Positions 33,764 through 42,732 of a stretch of 42,826 nucleotides of DNA are shown in pieces. The stretch is from CAZWCX01 sp964632945 (GTDB lineage: Bacteria; Planctomycetota; MHYJ01; WSZJ01; CAZWCX01). The translations under genes and the position numbers were made by a program. Every line of letters begins with the position of its first letter. Within the stretch, counting starts at the first letter, position 1. The DNA lies in assembly GCA_964632945.1 (NCBI GenBank), contig CAZWCX010000059.1, positions 1-42,826 of the forward strand, read 5' to 3'. A model generated the notes under the pieces. The model saw only the letters and a program-made list of their open reading frames with translations, was not told where the DNA came from and ran no database searches.

Positions 33764-36091
33764 TCAATTGTCCTTGAGCCAACTCGCCCAGAAGTCGTAG
33801 GCAAAGCCCGGCGGACCCTCCCCGCGCTCCGTCGGCGAAAGCGCCTGGAGCGAGTGTCCGTAAAGCTCCCGGTAGCGCGCCGCCTCGCGCGCGTCGCCGC
33901 GGCGGGTCGCGCATTTCTCCAGTTGGTGCAGCACCCACAATTCCGTCCGACCGCGGGAATAGCGCTGCCGGAAGTCGGCATACCGGTCCGCCGCCTCCGC
34001 GAGGTCTCCGTTCAGGAACAGCGCGTCGCCGAGCAGCAACGCGGCCTCGCGCAGCGCCGGGGCGAATTCCGCATCCAGGCGGAACGCCTCCGAGGGCCGT
34101 CCCACGCCCTGCCCGATGTCCACGGCCTGACGGAACGCATCGGCCGCGCTCCCGAATTTGCGCACGTGCAGGTAGAGCGTGCCGAGGGTGCGCAGCACCG
34201 GGATCAAATCCTGCGCGCCATCGGGATAGCGGCGGCGATACTCGTCGAGCCGTTCGATCCCCCGACGCAGCGCGATTTCCCCGGCCTCGACATCGCCGGC
34301 CGCCCGCGCCGTCTTGTACATCTGGTGGTACGCTTCCCCCAATCGGCCGAGACTCTCCCGCCAGACCGGATGCACGTACGAAAGTTCCTGGCCGTTCAGG
34401 ACGTCGAGGTAGGCGAGTTCGGCGGCCCGCCAGTCGCCCTGGAGCTCGTAGCACCGTCCCATTTCGCGGCGGGAGGCATATCCGTCGGGAAAGGCGTCCG
34501 GGAACTGCCACAGATTCCGGCGATGGGCATCGACCGCCTTTTCCACGTCGCCCAGTTCGAGGTAGGAAACCCCCAGAAGGTAGAGCGCGCGCGGTTGCAT
34601 CGGGTCATCGTAAACGCAATCCGCCAGGAAGCGCCGGAACCCGCGGACCGCATCCAGGAACTCCCCGGCCGCGTGCCAGTTCTCTCCCGCGTGGAACGCG
34701 GGCCGCCCGGGGGTCAGGGACGGCTCGCGCAATTCGGAGCGCGCCCAGTAGGCCTCTGCCGCCTCGATGCGCAGGGCGTGGGCGCGTTCCCGGAGCGCCG
34801 CGATCTCCTCCGGCCGAAGGTTGCTCGACTGGACCTCCGCCTGCTCCCGGACACGCCGGGACAACCGCTCGGCCGAGGTCGCGCGGAGGCCGTGGAACCG
34901 CCCGTTGTCGGGAGGCGGAAACCGGGAAGCCAGGCCGCGCGACAGCCGAAGCGCGAAGTTCAGCAACTCCCGGGAATCCGACAACTCGACGATCAATCTC
35001 GCCTCCTCCGCCATCTCCGCGAACTCCAGCAACCGCGGCCGCTCGAAGTCCAGGGAAGCGAGGTCCGGCTCGATGTCATCCCAATACGCGTAGGCCGAGC
35101 GCAACTCCCGCAAGCCCCGGAAAGCGGAAGCCACGATGACCCCGGTCGCGGCCCGCAACGCGCTGCCCGGCCCGCTGACCAGGATCGCCCGCAATCGCTC
35201 GATCGCCTCCTGAACCCGGCCTTCCTCGAGGTCGGCCCGCGCCAGCCAGTAGCGGGCCTCGAGGCGACCTTCCAGGGACTCCGGGTCCTCCGATTCGGCC
35301 CACGTTTTCAGTCGGGTCCGCACGTCGCCGAACCGCCGCGCGCGAAAGAGCAGGCGGGCCACCGCCAGCCTCACCTCCGCGACTCGCGGATCGTCGGGAA
35401 ACCGCGCAAGGGCTTCCTCCAGGCTGGTCACGGCGTCCGCCATGCGGTCCAACTTCGACTGCACCTCGGCCCGTTCCATCCAGCCGGTCATCTGCGCCGA
35501 ACGGTCATCGGCGGTCCGCGCCACGAACTCGTCCAACCGCTCGAGCGCGAGCGCGGGCCGACGCGGCACAACGCGCATGTACAGCCGCGCCAGCATCAAC
35601 AACTCCGGCGGGGCGATCCCACCCTCGCGACGAAGTTCTTCCAGAATGTCGACCGCGCGATCCACCGAGCCCAGCTCGATCAGAAAGTGCACCGCGCGAA
35701 TCCGCACCCCGTACGCCTGCGCGGGAGACACCCCCGCATTCCGGGCCAACCGCGCCTGATCGGCCGCCTGTTTGTGAAATTCGCCGCCCCGATCGCCGGC
35801 GGATCGCGCGCGCTGGTGGAAAAGCTCGGCGAGCAACATCCGCGCCGCCCCCTCCTCACGACTTCCCGGACGTTCGGTCAGGAACACGCTCACCGCCGAG
35901 ATCCCTTCCTCCGCCGTCCCCGTGCGCGCCCGGGCCGCCGCCCAATCGAACCGCTCGCGCGTCATGCGCGCGGTGTTGTTCTCCGTGGGTAAGTACCGAA
36001 GCATCGGCGCCGCCGACGCGACCGCCAGCACGAACAGGACCCGCTCCGCGCCAATCCGCGTCACCCAGCGCTTCATCCGGCCCAGTTCCAT
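33764..36091 (-). CDS. Large membrane-anchored TPR-repeat protein
   Basis: From ATG 36091 the product has 775 residues; the in-frame ATG at 36076 is also possible. A single hydrophobic segment (about 16-33) follows a basic start, so the long C-terminal part is probably exported and anchored. The rest is helical and Ala/Leu/Arg-rich, with many TPR-type helix pairs. Clear examples lie where tandem units read like ALYLLGVSYLELGDVEKAVDAH and LRTLGTLYLHVRKFGSAADAF. Such scaffolds bind partners; the family is not recognised. It is in the same direction as the FlgN-like, kinase and regulator genes, and two other TPR or regulator genes flank it. Confidence 0.8.
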   Translation of the reverse strand: MELGRMKRWVTRIGAERVLFVLAVASAAPMLRYLPTENNTARMTRERFDWAAARARTGTAEEGISAVSVFLTERPGSREEGAARMLLAELFHQRARSAGDRGGEFHKQAADQARLARNAGVSPAQAYGVRIRAVHFLIELGSVDRAVDILEELRREGGIAPPELLMLARLYMRVVPRRPALALERLDEFVARTADDRSAQMTGWMERAEVQSKLDRMADAVTSLEEALARFPDDPRVAEVRLAVARLLFRARRFGDVRTRLKTWAESEDPESLEGRLEARYWLARADLEEGRVQEAIERLRAILVSGPGSALRAATGVIVASAFRGLRELRSAYAYWDDIEPDLASLDFERPRLLEFAEMAEEARLIVELSDSRELLNFALRLSRGLASRFPPPDNGRFHGLRATSAERLSRRVREQAEVQSSNLRPEEIAALRERAHALRIEAAEAYWARSELREPSLTPGRPAFHAGENWHAAGEFLDAVRGFRRFLADCVYDDPMQPRALYLLGVSYLELGDVEKAVDAHRRNLWQFPDAFPDGYASRREMGRCYELQGDWRAAELAYLDVLNGQELSYVHPVWRESLGRLGEAYHQMYKTARAAGDVEAGEIALRRGIERLDEYRRRYPDGAQDLIPVLRTLGTLYLHVRKFGSAADAFRQAVDIGQGVGRPSEAFRLDAEFAPALREAALLLGDALFLNGDLAEAADRYADFRQRYSRGRTELWVLHQLEKCATRRGDAREAARYRELYGHSLQALSPTERGEGPPGFAYDFWASWLKDN

Positions 36092-36103
36092 GCCGCCCCC
36101 GGC

Positions 36104-36403
36104 CTACAGCGACTGGCTTCCCATCGAACCCACCGCCGGCGCGGTCGGATCCGCCACTTCCACCTTGCGGCGCTCATCCTCCTCGTCGAGGATCGCCTTG
36201 ACCTCCCGCAGCGTGCGATGACGCTTGAACCGCTCCACCTTCTCCAATCGCTCGAACACATCCTCCCCGTAGAGCCGGTGTCCGGATTCCGTGCGCTCCG
36301 CTTCGTGGATCAGTCCCAGCATGGTGTAGTTGTGAAGCGTCTGCCGCGAGATCCCCGTGTGCCGGATCAACTCACCGATCTTGTAGAGTTTCTTCGGCTT
36401 CAT
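36104..36403 (-). CDS. Small MerR-type helix-turn-helix protein
   Basis: The 99-residue product starts at ATG 36403 (GGGAGGCGGCG upstream); a longer in-frame start at 36442 is less likely. Residues 5-70 are a MerR DNA-binding domain: YKIGELIRHTGISRQTLHNYTMLGLI with the wing ESGHRLYGEDVFERLEKV and a following helix. It has no cysteine-rich or effector domain, so it is probably a plain architectural or phase regulator. It stands just before the TPR/FlgN/kinase genes and 12 bases upstream of the TPR start. A sigma-70 promoter precedes it. Confidence 0.88.
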   Translation of the reverse strand: MKPKKLYKIGELIRHTGISRQTLHNYTMLGLIHEAERTESGHRLYGEDVFERLEKVERFKRHRTLREVKAILDEEDERRKVEVADPTAPAVGSMGSQSL

Positions 36404-36535
36404 CGCCGCCTCCCTGTGGACCTGCCGACCGGAACGACGCATCCCCGCGCAACCCCACCGGACCCCTCGCGGTCACCGGCTTCCCCGTCGCCGCAGGGGC
36501 GCGTGGGGTTTGCGGTTCGCGTCGTGCGTTTATGA

Positions 36536-36564
36536 TTTATATTTTATACTTTATACTCTGTCAA
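36536..36564 (-). promoter_or_regulatory. Near-consensus sigma-70 promoter for the merR gene
   Basis: On the minus strand, TTGACA (36564-36559) is followed by a 17-base AT-rich spacer and TATAAA (36541-36536), an almost perfect housekeeping promoter. The predicted start is near 36529, leaving a leader of about 125 bases before the merR ATG. This would drive the regulatory block constitutively unless repressed. Confidence 0.78.
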
Positions 36565-36629
36565 GAGGATTATCGGTCGTGGATCCGCCTGGACGCGTCG
36601 GGATCCGGCGCCCCCCCCTTCCCGTCCGA

Positions 36630-38690
36630 TCAATCCTGCGTGGGCGCAAAACCGGCTTCGCGCATCTTCGCGTGCACGCCGCGGAGGCGTTCGACGTCAC
36701 CCAGGGTTCGGCAGACCTTTTCGAGGAGTCGCCAGGCGCGTTCCTGTCGTGGCGCCCAGACGAGGGCCTGCTCGAGCCAGACGGCCGCGTCGGGGAGCCG
36801 GGATCCCGAGGCGAGCGCGGCCTCGGCGGCATGGATGCGCGCCGGGACGTGGATCGGATCCCACCGGATCGCGGCCGCGAAGTCGGCCAGCGCGCGCACG
36901 GGTTGGGTCGCGCGCATGGCGTCGATGCCGCGTTGGAACAGGGCTCCCGCGTGGGTGGGGACGAGTTCGAGCGCGTGTGCGTACGCGCGGGCGGCGCCTT
37001 CGGGGTCGGGCGGATCGGCGACGCGGGCCAACCAGACGGCGTGGTCGACCCACGCCGCGGGATCGTCGGGTGCGAGCGCGAGGGATCGGTCGAGGTCGGC
37101 GCGCGCTTCATCCGGGCGGCCGAGTGCGTGCAGGATCGCGGCCCGTTTCCGGTACCATGCGGGAAGCGGGCGGCACTCGATCGCCTTGGAGTACGCCTCG
37201 AGACTCGCCTCGCGCTCCCCGCGGGCGAAGGTGATCGAGCCCAGGACGCTCCAGGCGTTGGCCCAACGCGGCGCGAGGCGCACGGCTTCGCGTGCGGCGG
37301 CCAGCGCCTCGTCGAACGCCCCTTCGTCGCGCAGGATGCCCGCGGATCCCGCGTGTCCAGCGGGGTTCCCGGGGTCCTTGCGCAAGAGATCCCGGCAAAG
37401 CGCGTCCTCCGACGCCCAATCGGCATTCCGATCCATCGTGCAGGCGATCGACGCGGCAAGCACCGCCGCCACGATCGCAAGGTACGTCGTTTGGCGGCCC
37501 GCGGGCGCGGGTGCCGGAAGCACGCAAGCGATCAGCAGCAACCCCCCGGCGGACGCCATCGAGGCCAGCCGGTCGGCCTGGATGATGCCGATCTCCACGA
37601 GGAGGTTGCTGACCGGCACGAGACTCAGAATCACCCATCCGGCGCCGAACGCCACCGCACCCGCATCCGCACCCGATCCACGACGCGCGGCGGCGATCGC
37701 GAGTGCGGCGAGCCCGCCGAATCCGAGGAGTACCGCGGGGTGGAGCCAGGGGATGGGGAGAAGCTCGGGCCGATGATTGAGGGCGTAATCGGCGGCCATT
37801 CCGGTGGGTGCGAGGTGGAGCAGGAAGGACCTGCCGAGCACGGCGAGGGCGCGCGGGATCCGGAGCCCCGCTCCGGCCCCCAGGTCGGAGTAGGCGCGAA
37901 CGCCGGTGCCCCACGAGCCGAGCATCTCCGCGTGCAGGACGAAGAAGAGGGCGACCGCGAGGGTGCCGAGGGCGACGGCGACGATGGTGCGTCGCCCGGT
38001 CCCGTGGACCGGGACGGCGCGGTCCGCGATGAGCACCAACCCCGGCCCCACCAGGGCTCCCTCCTTCGACAGGAGGCCCAGCAGGAGGAGGACTCCCCCG
38101 AGCGCGGACCAGGCGATGAACCTCCCGCGAGAGGCGGTCAGCGCGGTCCGGTGGGCGTGCAGCGACCCGAGGAGGAACAGCAGCGAAAGCAGTTCGCACC
38201 GTCCCTTGATGTTGGCGACCGCTTCGGTCTGCAGGGGATGGACGGCGAACCACAGGGCGGCGATCAGGGCGAGACGACCATCCGGGAACAATCGCCGCAG
38301 CCACGCCCACCATGCAAGCACGACGGCAAGGTGCAAGATCAGGTTGGTGAGGTGATACCCGAAGGGGTCGAGTTGCCAGATCGCGTAGTCGAGCGCAAAG
38401 GTCGTGGTCGTCACCGGCCGATAATGCTGGTAGGGACTGCCCGGGCCGTAGAATGCCCCCGTCCAGAGGATCCCCAGGTTGTCCAGGCTGCGGATGCGAT
38501 AGTCCTGCACGATCAGGGTGGAGTCATCGTGGACGAAGGCCCCCTCCAAGGTGCCGGAGAAGGCGATGGCCACGGCGAGTACGAGCGCCAGGACCGGCCC
38601 GACGCGCGATTCCGCGAAGTTCCACGCCGGCGGCGCACCGGCGGCAGGGAGCGGCGCGGGCTCTGCGGGGGTGGAGGGCTCCTGGCTCAT
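36630..38690 (-). CDS. TMTC-like polytopic membrane protein with C-terminal TPR repeats
   Basis: The 686-residue protein starts at ATG 38690. It has a disordered Pro/Ala start (1-25) and about ten membrane helices up to about residue 415. Motifs of the TMTC/GT-C group are visible: FVHDDSTLI (52-60, with paired Asp in the first extracytoplasmic loop), HYRPVTTTTFALDY (89-102) and FAVHPLQTEAVANIKGRCELL (148-168). Residues 425-686 are TPR repeats. Relatives are thought to transfer mannose or other sugars from lipid carriers to proteins. Here the donor and acceptor are unknown; flagellar glycosylation is possible by position only. It is divergent from the helicase. Confidence 0.78.
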   Translation of the reverse strand: MSQEPSTPAEPAPLPAAGAPPAWNFAESRVGPVLALVLAVAIAFSGTLEGAFVHDDSTLIVQDYRIRSLDNLGILWTGAFYGPGSPYQHYRPVTTTTFALDYAIWQLDPFGYHLTNLILHLAVVLAWWAWLRRLFPDGRLALIAALWFAVHPLQTEAVANIKGRCELLSLLFLLGSLHAHRTALTASRGRFIAWSALGGVLLLLGLLSKEGALVGPGLVLIADRAVPVHGTGRRTIVAVALGTLAVALFFVLHAEMLGSWGTGVRAYSDLGAGAGLRIPRALAVLGRSFLLHLAPTGMAADYALNHRPELLPIPWLHPAVLLGFGGLAALAIAAARRGSGADAGAVAFGAGWVILSLVPVSNLLVEIGIIQADRLASMASAGGLLLIACVLPAPAPAGRQTTYLAIVAAVLAASIACTMDRNADWASEDALCRDLLRKDPGNPAGHAGSAGILRDEGAFDEALAAAREAVRLAPRWANAWSVLGSITFARGEREASLEAYSKAIECRPLPAWYRKRAAILHALGRPDEARADLDRSLALAPDDPAAWVDHAVWLARVADPPDPEGAARAYAHALELVPTHAGALFQRGIDAMRATQPVRALADFAAAIRWDPIHVPARIHAAEAALASGSRLPDAAVWLEQALVWAPRQERAWRLLEKVCRTLGDVERLRGVHAKMREAGFAPTQD

Positions 38691-38833
38691 CGGCGGGTCG
38701 TCGGGCTCCACGGGAGGGGGGCTGCGGGCAGTAAACCCCTGTGCGCCGAGTTTGTTCAAGAGATTTGCAGGCTCTCCCGCGGCGGACCGACCGTCCCGCC
38801 CGACGGGATCCGCGCGGGAATGATGCCCTGTCC

Positions 38834-41800
38834 GTGATTCCGCTTCGCCCCGCCCCGGAACCGCCCCCCGCACCCATCCCCGCCGCCGACCTGTCGGCCG
38901 AGGCCGTGGCCGCGCTGCGCGGGTGGATGCTCGAGCGTGATCTTTCCTTCACGGCGGAGGAGGCCGTCGCCGCGGGCGAAGGAAGGTGCGGGACCGACCC
39001 GCGGGCGGTCGCGCGCGTGCTGCGCGCGCAACCGGAGGTCGCGTGCGCGGAAGGACGGTTCTACACCGCCCGCATCCTCGCCGGACTCTGCCGGTTCGTG
39101 CTGAGGCCGACGCCGTTCGAGCGCGATCGCGCCCTCCTGGTCGCGGGTCACCGGCTGGTCCCGTTCGCGCCCGCGGGAGCGGCGGAACAGGAACCGCCGG
39201 CCGTCCGACTGGAACTGCCGGACGGTACCCCGCTGCCGCGTGAACGGGTGGAGGTGCCGCGGGAAGTCGCCGAGCGCTGTCTTCGCCTGCTTCCCCCCGA
39301 CCAGGCGCAGGCGCTCCTCGCGGGCGGGACGGACCCGCTCCCCCTGCCGGCGTATCGGTTGGTCGGGGCGCTCGCGGCCGCGGCGCGCGCGGGGGACGAC
39401 CTGGTCGCGACCTGCTTCGACTTTCGACGCGGGGCCTACCTGCTCGGGCCCTACCGCGACGATCAGCCGGCCGAAAGGGCGGATCGCGAAGAGCGGCTCG
39501 CGGATGCGCTGCGCGAAGTGTTGGAAGACCCTCCGCCGGGACCCGTCACCGCGGAGCGGCAGATCCTGCATGCGGTGGCCTCCTGCTTCGAGGACTGGGC
39601 CGGTCGACCGGTGAGTCCGCCGGCGGAGTCGCTGGCGGGGCGGCGGGAGTTCGGCATCGTGGAAGGCGAGGGGACGCGCCGATTCGTTCGGGCGCCCTCC
39701 CCGCACCAGGCCGGCCCGGTGTCCGCGAAGTCGACGGGCGTCTCGTCGGCGACGCGCGCGCCCGCCGCGGACCTTCCGGTTTCCGAACCGGCCGTCGTCG
39801 GTCCTGCGCCCGCGCCGGCGGCGGAGTGGCGATCCCTGTTCTCCCGGCTCGATGACATCCTCTCCCCCGCGCCGACGCCCCCGGGGGCCGAAGGCGGCGG
39901 CGCGCCGCCCGCGGAATCCGGTTCCGTCCGCCTGGCCTGGCGCCTGGTGCTGGACCCGGTCCATCCGCTGCTCGTCCCCTATCTGCAGAAGGCCTCGCGC
40001 CCGGGGACGTGGTCCCGGGGGAAGATGCTGTCGCCGGTGGAACTGGAACGCGCGTCCGAAGCGTGGATCGGCCCCGCGGACCGGGCGGCCGCGAGGGTGC
40101 TGAACGCGGCACTCGCCGGCGGCGGCCGTTTCGATCTCTTCGAGGCCCTGGAGCGACTCGTCCGGCATCCGCACGTCACCTGGGACGAAGAGGGGGACCG
40201 CGCCGTCCGGATCGACGCCGAAGATTTGCGGCTGCAGGTCGAGGTCGGCGCCGCCGGCGCGATCGGGCTGCTGCCGGCGGCCGGCGGGCTCGTGGGCGGC
40301 CGCGGCGCGACGGCCACGCTCGGCGCCCAGGGGTTGATCCTCGTCGATCGCGCCGGTGGGCGAGTGGTCCTGGCCCGGGCGACGCCGCTGGCGCTCACGC
40401 TCCTCCAGGAATTGCGGGTGGGGGCCCGGACCTTGCCCGCCGAGGCGGCCGAGGAACTGCTGTCGCGCATTCCGCTGCTGGCCGGCGTGCTGCCGGTGGA
40501 TCTCCCGTCCGAACTGCAGGGCGAAGAGACCGCCCCGGACCCGCGGGTGGTGCTGCGCCTGACCCCGCACCGGAGCGCCGGGCTTCATCTGGCCTTGCGC
40601 GTGAGGCCGCTGCCGACGGACACTTGTCTGTTCCGTCCCGGGGAAGGTCCCATCGAGGTGCGGGCCACCGTGGGGCACCGGCGTCTGTGGGCGCGACGCG
40701 ACCTCGCGGAGGAATCGGCGCGGGCGACGGCGCAGCGGGAGGCGCTCGGGCTCGCGGGGGTGACCGAGTCCGCCGCGTGGGAGTGGCGCATTCTCGACGA
40801 TGAGGCCGCGCTCGACTTCATCGAACAACTGCGTCCGCGGCCGCGCGAAGGCCTGGTGATCGAGTGGCCCGCCGGCACGGCGGGGCTGCCCACGGTGCAA
40901 ACCGCCGGTCCCGACCGGTTGCGCGTGGAGATCGAGGAGGACGACGACTCGTTCCGCTTCGACGGCGGCGTGGAAGTGGATGGGGTGCTGGTGTCGCTTG
41001 CGCGCATCCTCGACCGCCTGCGCTCGGGCCGAAAGTACCTCCCGGTCGGAGACGGCAAGTGGGTGCGCATTTCGCGCTTTCTTGCCGAACGCCTGCAGGC
41101 CCTCGCCCAAGGCCGACTGCCGGGCAAGAAAGGCCTGCCGGTGGAGAAGTCGGCCGCCCCCGTGCTGGCCGAGTGGGTCCGCGAGGCCGGCACGGTCCAG
41201 GCCTGCCGGGCCTGGCAGGACCTGATGCGCCGATTCGAATCGGCGCAGGGGATCGACCCGGCCCCGCCGCCGGGGTTTCTCGGCCGCATGCGACCATATC
41301 AGCAGGAGGGGTACGCCTGGATGCGCCGGCTCGCCGAGTGGGGCGTGGGCGGGTGCCTGGCCGACGACATGGGCCTCGGGAAGACCGTGCAGACGCTCGC
41401 CGTCCTGGCCGCGCGGGCGCGGGGCGGTCCCGCCCTGATCGTGGCCCCGACCTCGGTCGAGGGGAATTGGCTGCGCGAGGCGCGCAGTTTTTGTCCCGGC
41501 CTCGAAGCGTTGACCTGGCGGCGCACCGACCGCGCGGCGGGACGCGATCACTTCCGCCCCGGCCAGCTCGTCGTCGCCAGCTACGGACTCGTCATGCGCG
41601 ATGCCGACCGCCTGGCGCGGACCTCGTGGCACACGCTCGTTCTCGACGAGGCGCAGGCGCTCAAGAACAGCCACACCCGCACCGCGCAGGCGGTCCGCGC
41701 CCTCCGCGCCGACTGGCGGCTCGCCCTCACCGGGACCCCGGTGGAGAACCGCCTCGGCGACCTCTGGAGCCTGTTCCGCGCCGTCTGCCCGGGTCTCCTC

Positions 41801-42673
41801 GGGACCTGGGAGCATTTCGCCCACCACTTCGCCGGCCCGATCGCGCGCGAACGCGACGAGTCGCGCCGCGATGAACTGGCCCGGCTCGTGCGGCCCTTTC
41901 TCCTGCGCCGCACCAAGGCCGAGGTGCTGACGGAACTGCCGCCGCGTACGGAGATGACGCTGTCGGTGGAACTCTCGCCCGAAGAGCGGGAGCTGTACGA
42001 CGTCGCGCGACTCGCCGCCGTCGACCGGCTCGACCGGACCGAGAATCTCGCGGAGGCCGACCGGCGCATGCACGCACTGGCCGCCCTGACTGAACTCCGA
42101 CAGCTCGCCTGCCATCCGCGTCTCGTCTACCCGGACCTGCAGGCGGAGTCGAGCAAGATGCGCCTCTTCCTCGAGCGCGTCGAGGAACTGCGCGCTGGCG
42201 GACACCGGGCTTTGGTCTTCAGTCAATTCACCCGCCACCTGGACCTGGTCCGTCGCGAACTGGACGCGCGGGGAATCCGCTATCAATATCTGGACGGCGG
42301 CACGACGACGCGCAAGCGGCAGGAGCAGGTGGACGCCTTCCAGCGAGGCGACGCGGAGCTGTTCCTGATTTCCCTCAAGGCCGGCGGCACGGGCCTGAAT
42401 CTGACGGCGGCCGACTACGTGATTCATCTGGATCCCTGGTGGAATCCCGCGGTGGAGGACCAGGCGACCGATCGCGCGCACCGGATGGGGCAGACCCGTC
42501 CCGTGATCGTGATCCGCCTGGTTGCGACGGGGACCGTCGAGGAACGGGTGCTGGCGCTTCACGCCGACAAGCGGGATCTGGTCGCGGGCCTCCTCGACGG
42601 CGCCGACCAGGCGGCGCGACTTTCCGTGGCCGAGATGGTCGGACTGCTTCGGGGCGGCGGCGCGGGGGCCTAG
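38834..42673 (+). CDS. Large SNF2/SWI2-family helicase-like ATPase
   Basis: The chosen GTG at 38834 gives 1279 residues; GTG 38741 is in frame but its extra segment looks non-coding and neither has a strong ribosome binding site. Residues 1-840 are an N-terminal region including a Pro/Ala/Arg-rich linker (about 295-370) and a domain seen in bacterial SNF2-associated proteins. The SNF2 ATPase follows: Walker A in ADDMGLGKT (near 41361), DEAQ (41645-41656), LTGTPVEN and, in the second RecA-like lobe, VFSQFTRH, LKAGGTGLNL and DRAHRMGQ. It remodels DNA-protein or RNA-polymerase complexes in known members. No nuclease or modification domain was seen. Standing alone, its role is unknown; defence is possible but unproven. 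Confidence 0.88.
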   Translation: MIPLRPAPEPPPAPIPAADLSAEAVAALRGWMLERDLSFTAEEAVAAGEGRCGTDPRAVARVLRAQPEVACAEGRFYTARILAGLCRFVLRPTPFERDRALLVAGHRLVPFAPAGAAEQEPPAVRLELPDGTPLPRERVEVPREVAERCLRLLPPDQAQALLAGGTDPLPLPAYRLVGALAAAARAGDDLVATCFDFRRGAYLLGPYRDDQPAERADREERLADALREVLEDPPPGPVTAERQILHAVASCFEDWAGRPVSPPAESLAGRREFGIVEGEGTRRFVRAPSPHQAGPVSAKSTGVSSATRAPAADLPVSEPAVVGPAPAPAAEWRSLFSRLDDILSPAPTPPGAEGGGAPPAESGSVRLAWRLVLDPVHPLLVPYLQKASRPGTWSRGKMLSPVELERASEAWIGPADRAAARVLNAALAGGGRFDLFEALERLVRHPHVTWDEEGDRAVRIDAEDLRLQVEVGAAGAIGLLPAAGGLVGGRGATATLGAQGLILVDRAGGRVVLARATPLALTLLQELRVGARTLPAEAAEELLSRIPLLAGVLPVDLPSELQGEETAPDPRVVLRLTPHRSAGLHLALRVRPLPTDTCLFRPGEGPIEVRATVGHRRLWARRDLAEESARATAQREALGLAGVTESAAWEWRILDDEAALDFIEQLRPRPREGLVIEWPAGTAGLPTVQTAGPDRLRVEIEEDDDSFRFDGGVEVDGVLVSLARILDRLRSGRKYLPVGDGKWVRISRFLAERLQALAQGRLPGKKGLPVEKSAAPVLAEWVREAGTVQACRAWQDLMRRFESAQGIDPAPPPGFLGRMRPYQQEGYAWMRRLAEWGVGGCLADDMGLGKTVQTLAVLAARARGGPALIVAPTSVEGNWLREARSFCPGLEALTWRRTDRAAGRDHFRPGQLVVASYGLVMRDADRLARTSWHTLVLDEAQALKNSHTRTAQAVRALRADWRLALTGTPVENRLGDLWSLFRAVCPGLLGTWEHFAHHFAGPIARERDESRRDELARLVRPFLLRRTKAEVLTELPPRTEMTLSVELSPEERELYDVARLAAVDRLDRTENLAEADRRMHALAALTELRQLACHPRLVYPDLQAESSKMRLFLERVEELRAGGHRALVFSQFTRHLDLVRRELDARGIRYQYLDGGTTTRKRQEQVDAFQRGDAELFLISLKAGGTGLNLTAADYVIHLDPWWNPAVEDQATDRAHRMGQTRPVIVIRLVATGTVEERVLALHADKRDLVAGLLDGADQAARLSVAEMVGLLRGGGAGA

Positions 42674-42732
42674 TGGGGCTTCAAACTTGATTTTCCAGGT
42701 TGGTCCGGTGGATTTTCGCGCCGGGCTTCGTT

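Noticed and set aside
38756..42562. Very long minus-strand reading frame opposite the helicase
   Set aside because: It is a shadow typical of GC-rich coding DNA; the plus strand carries intact SNF2 motifs.
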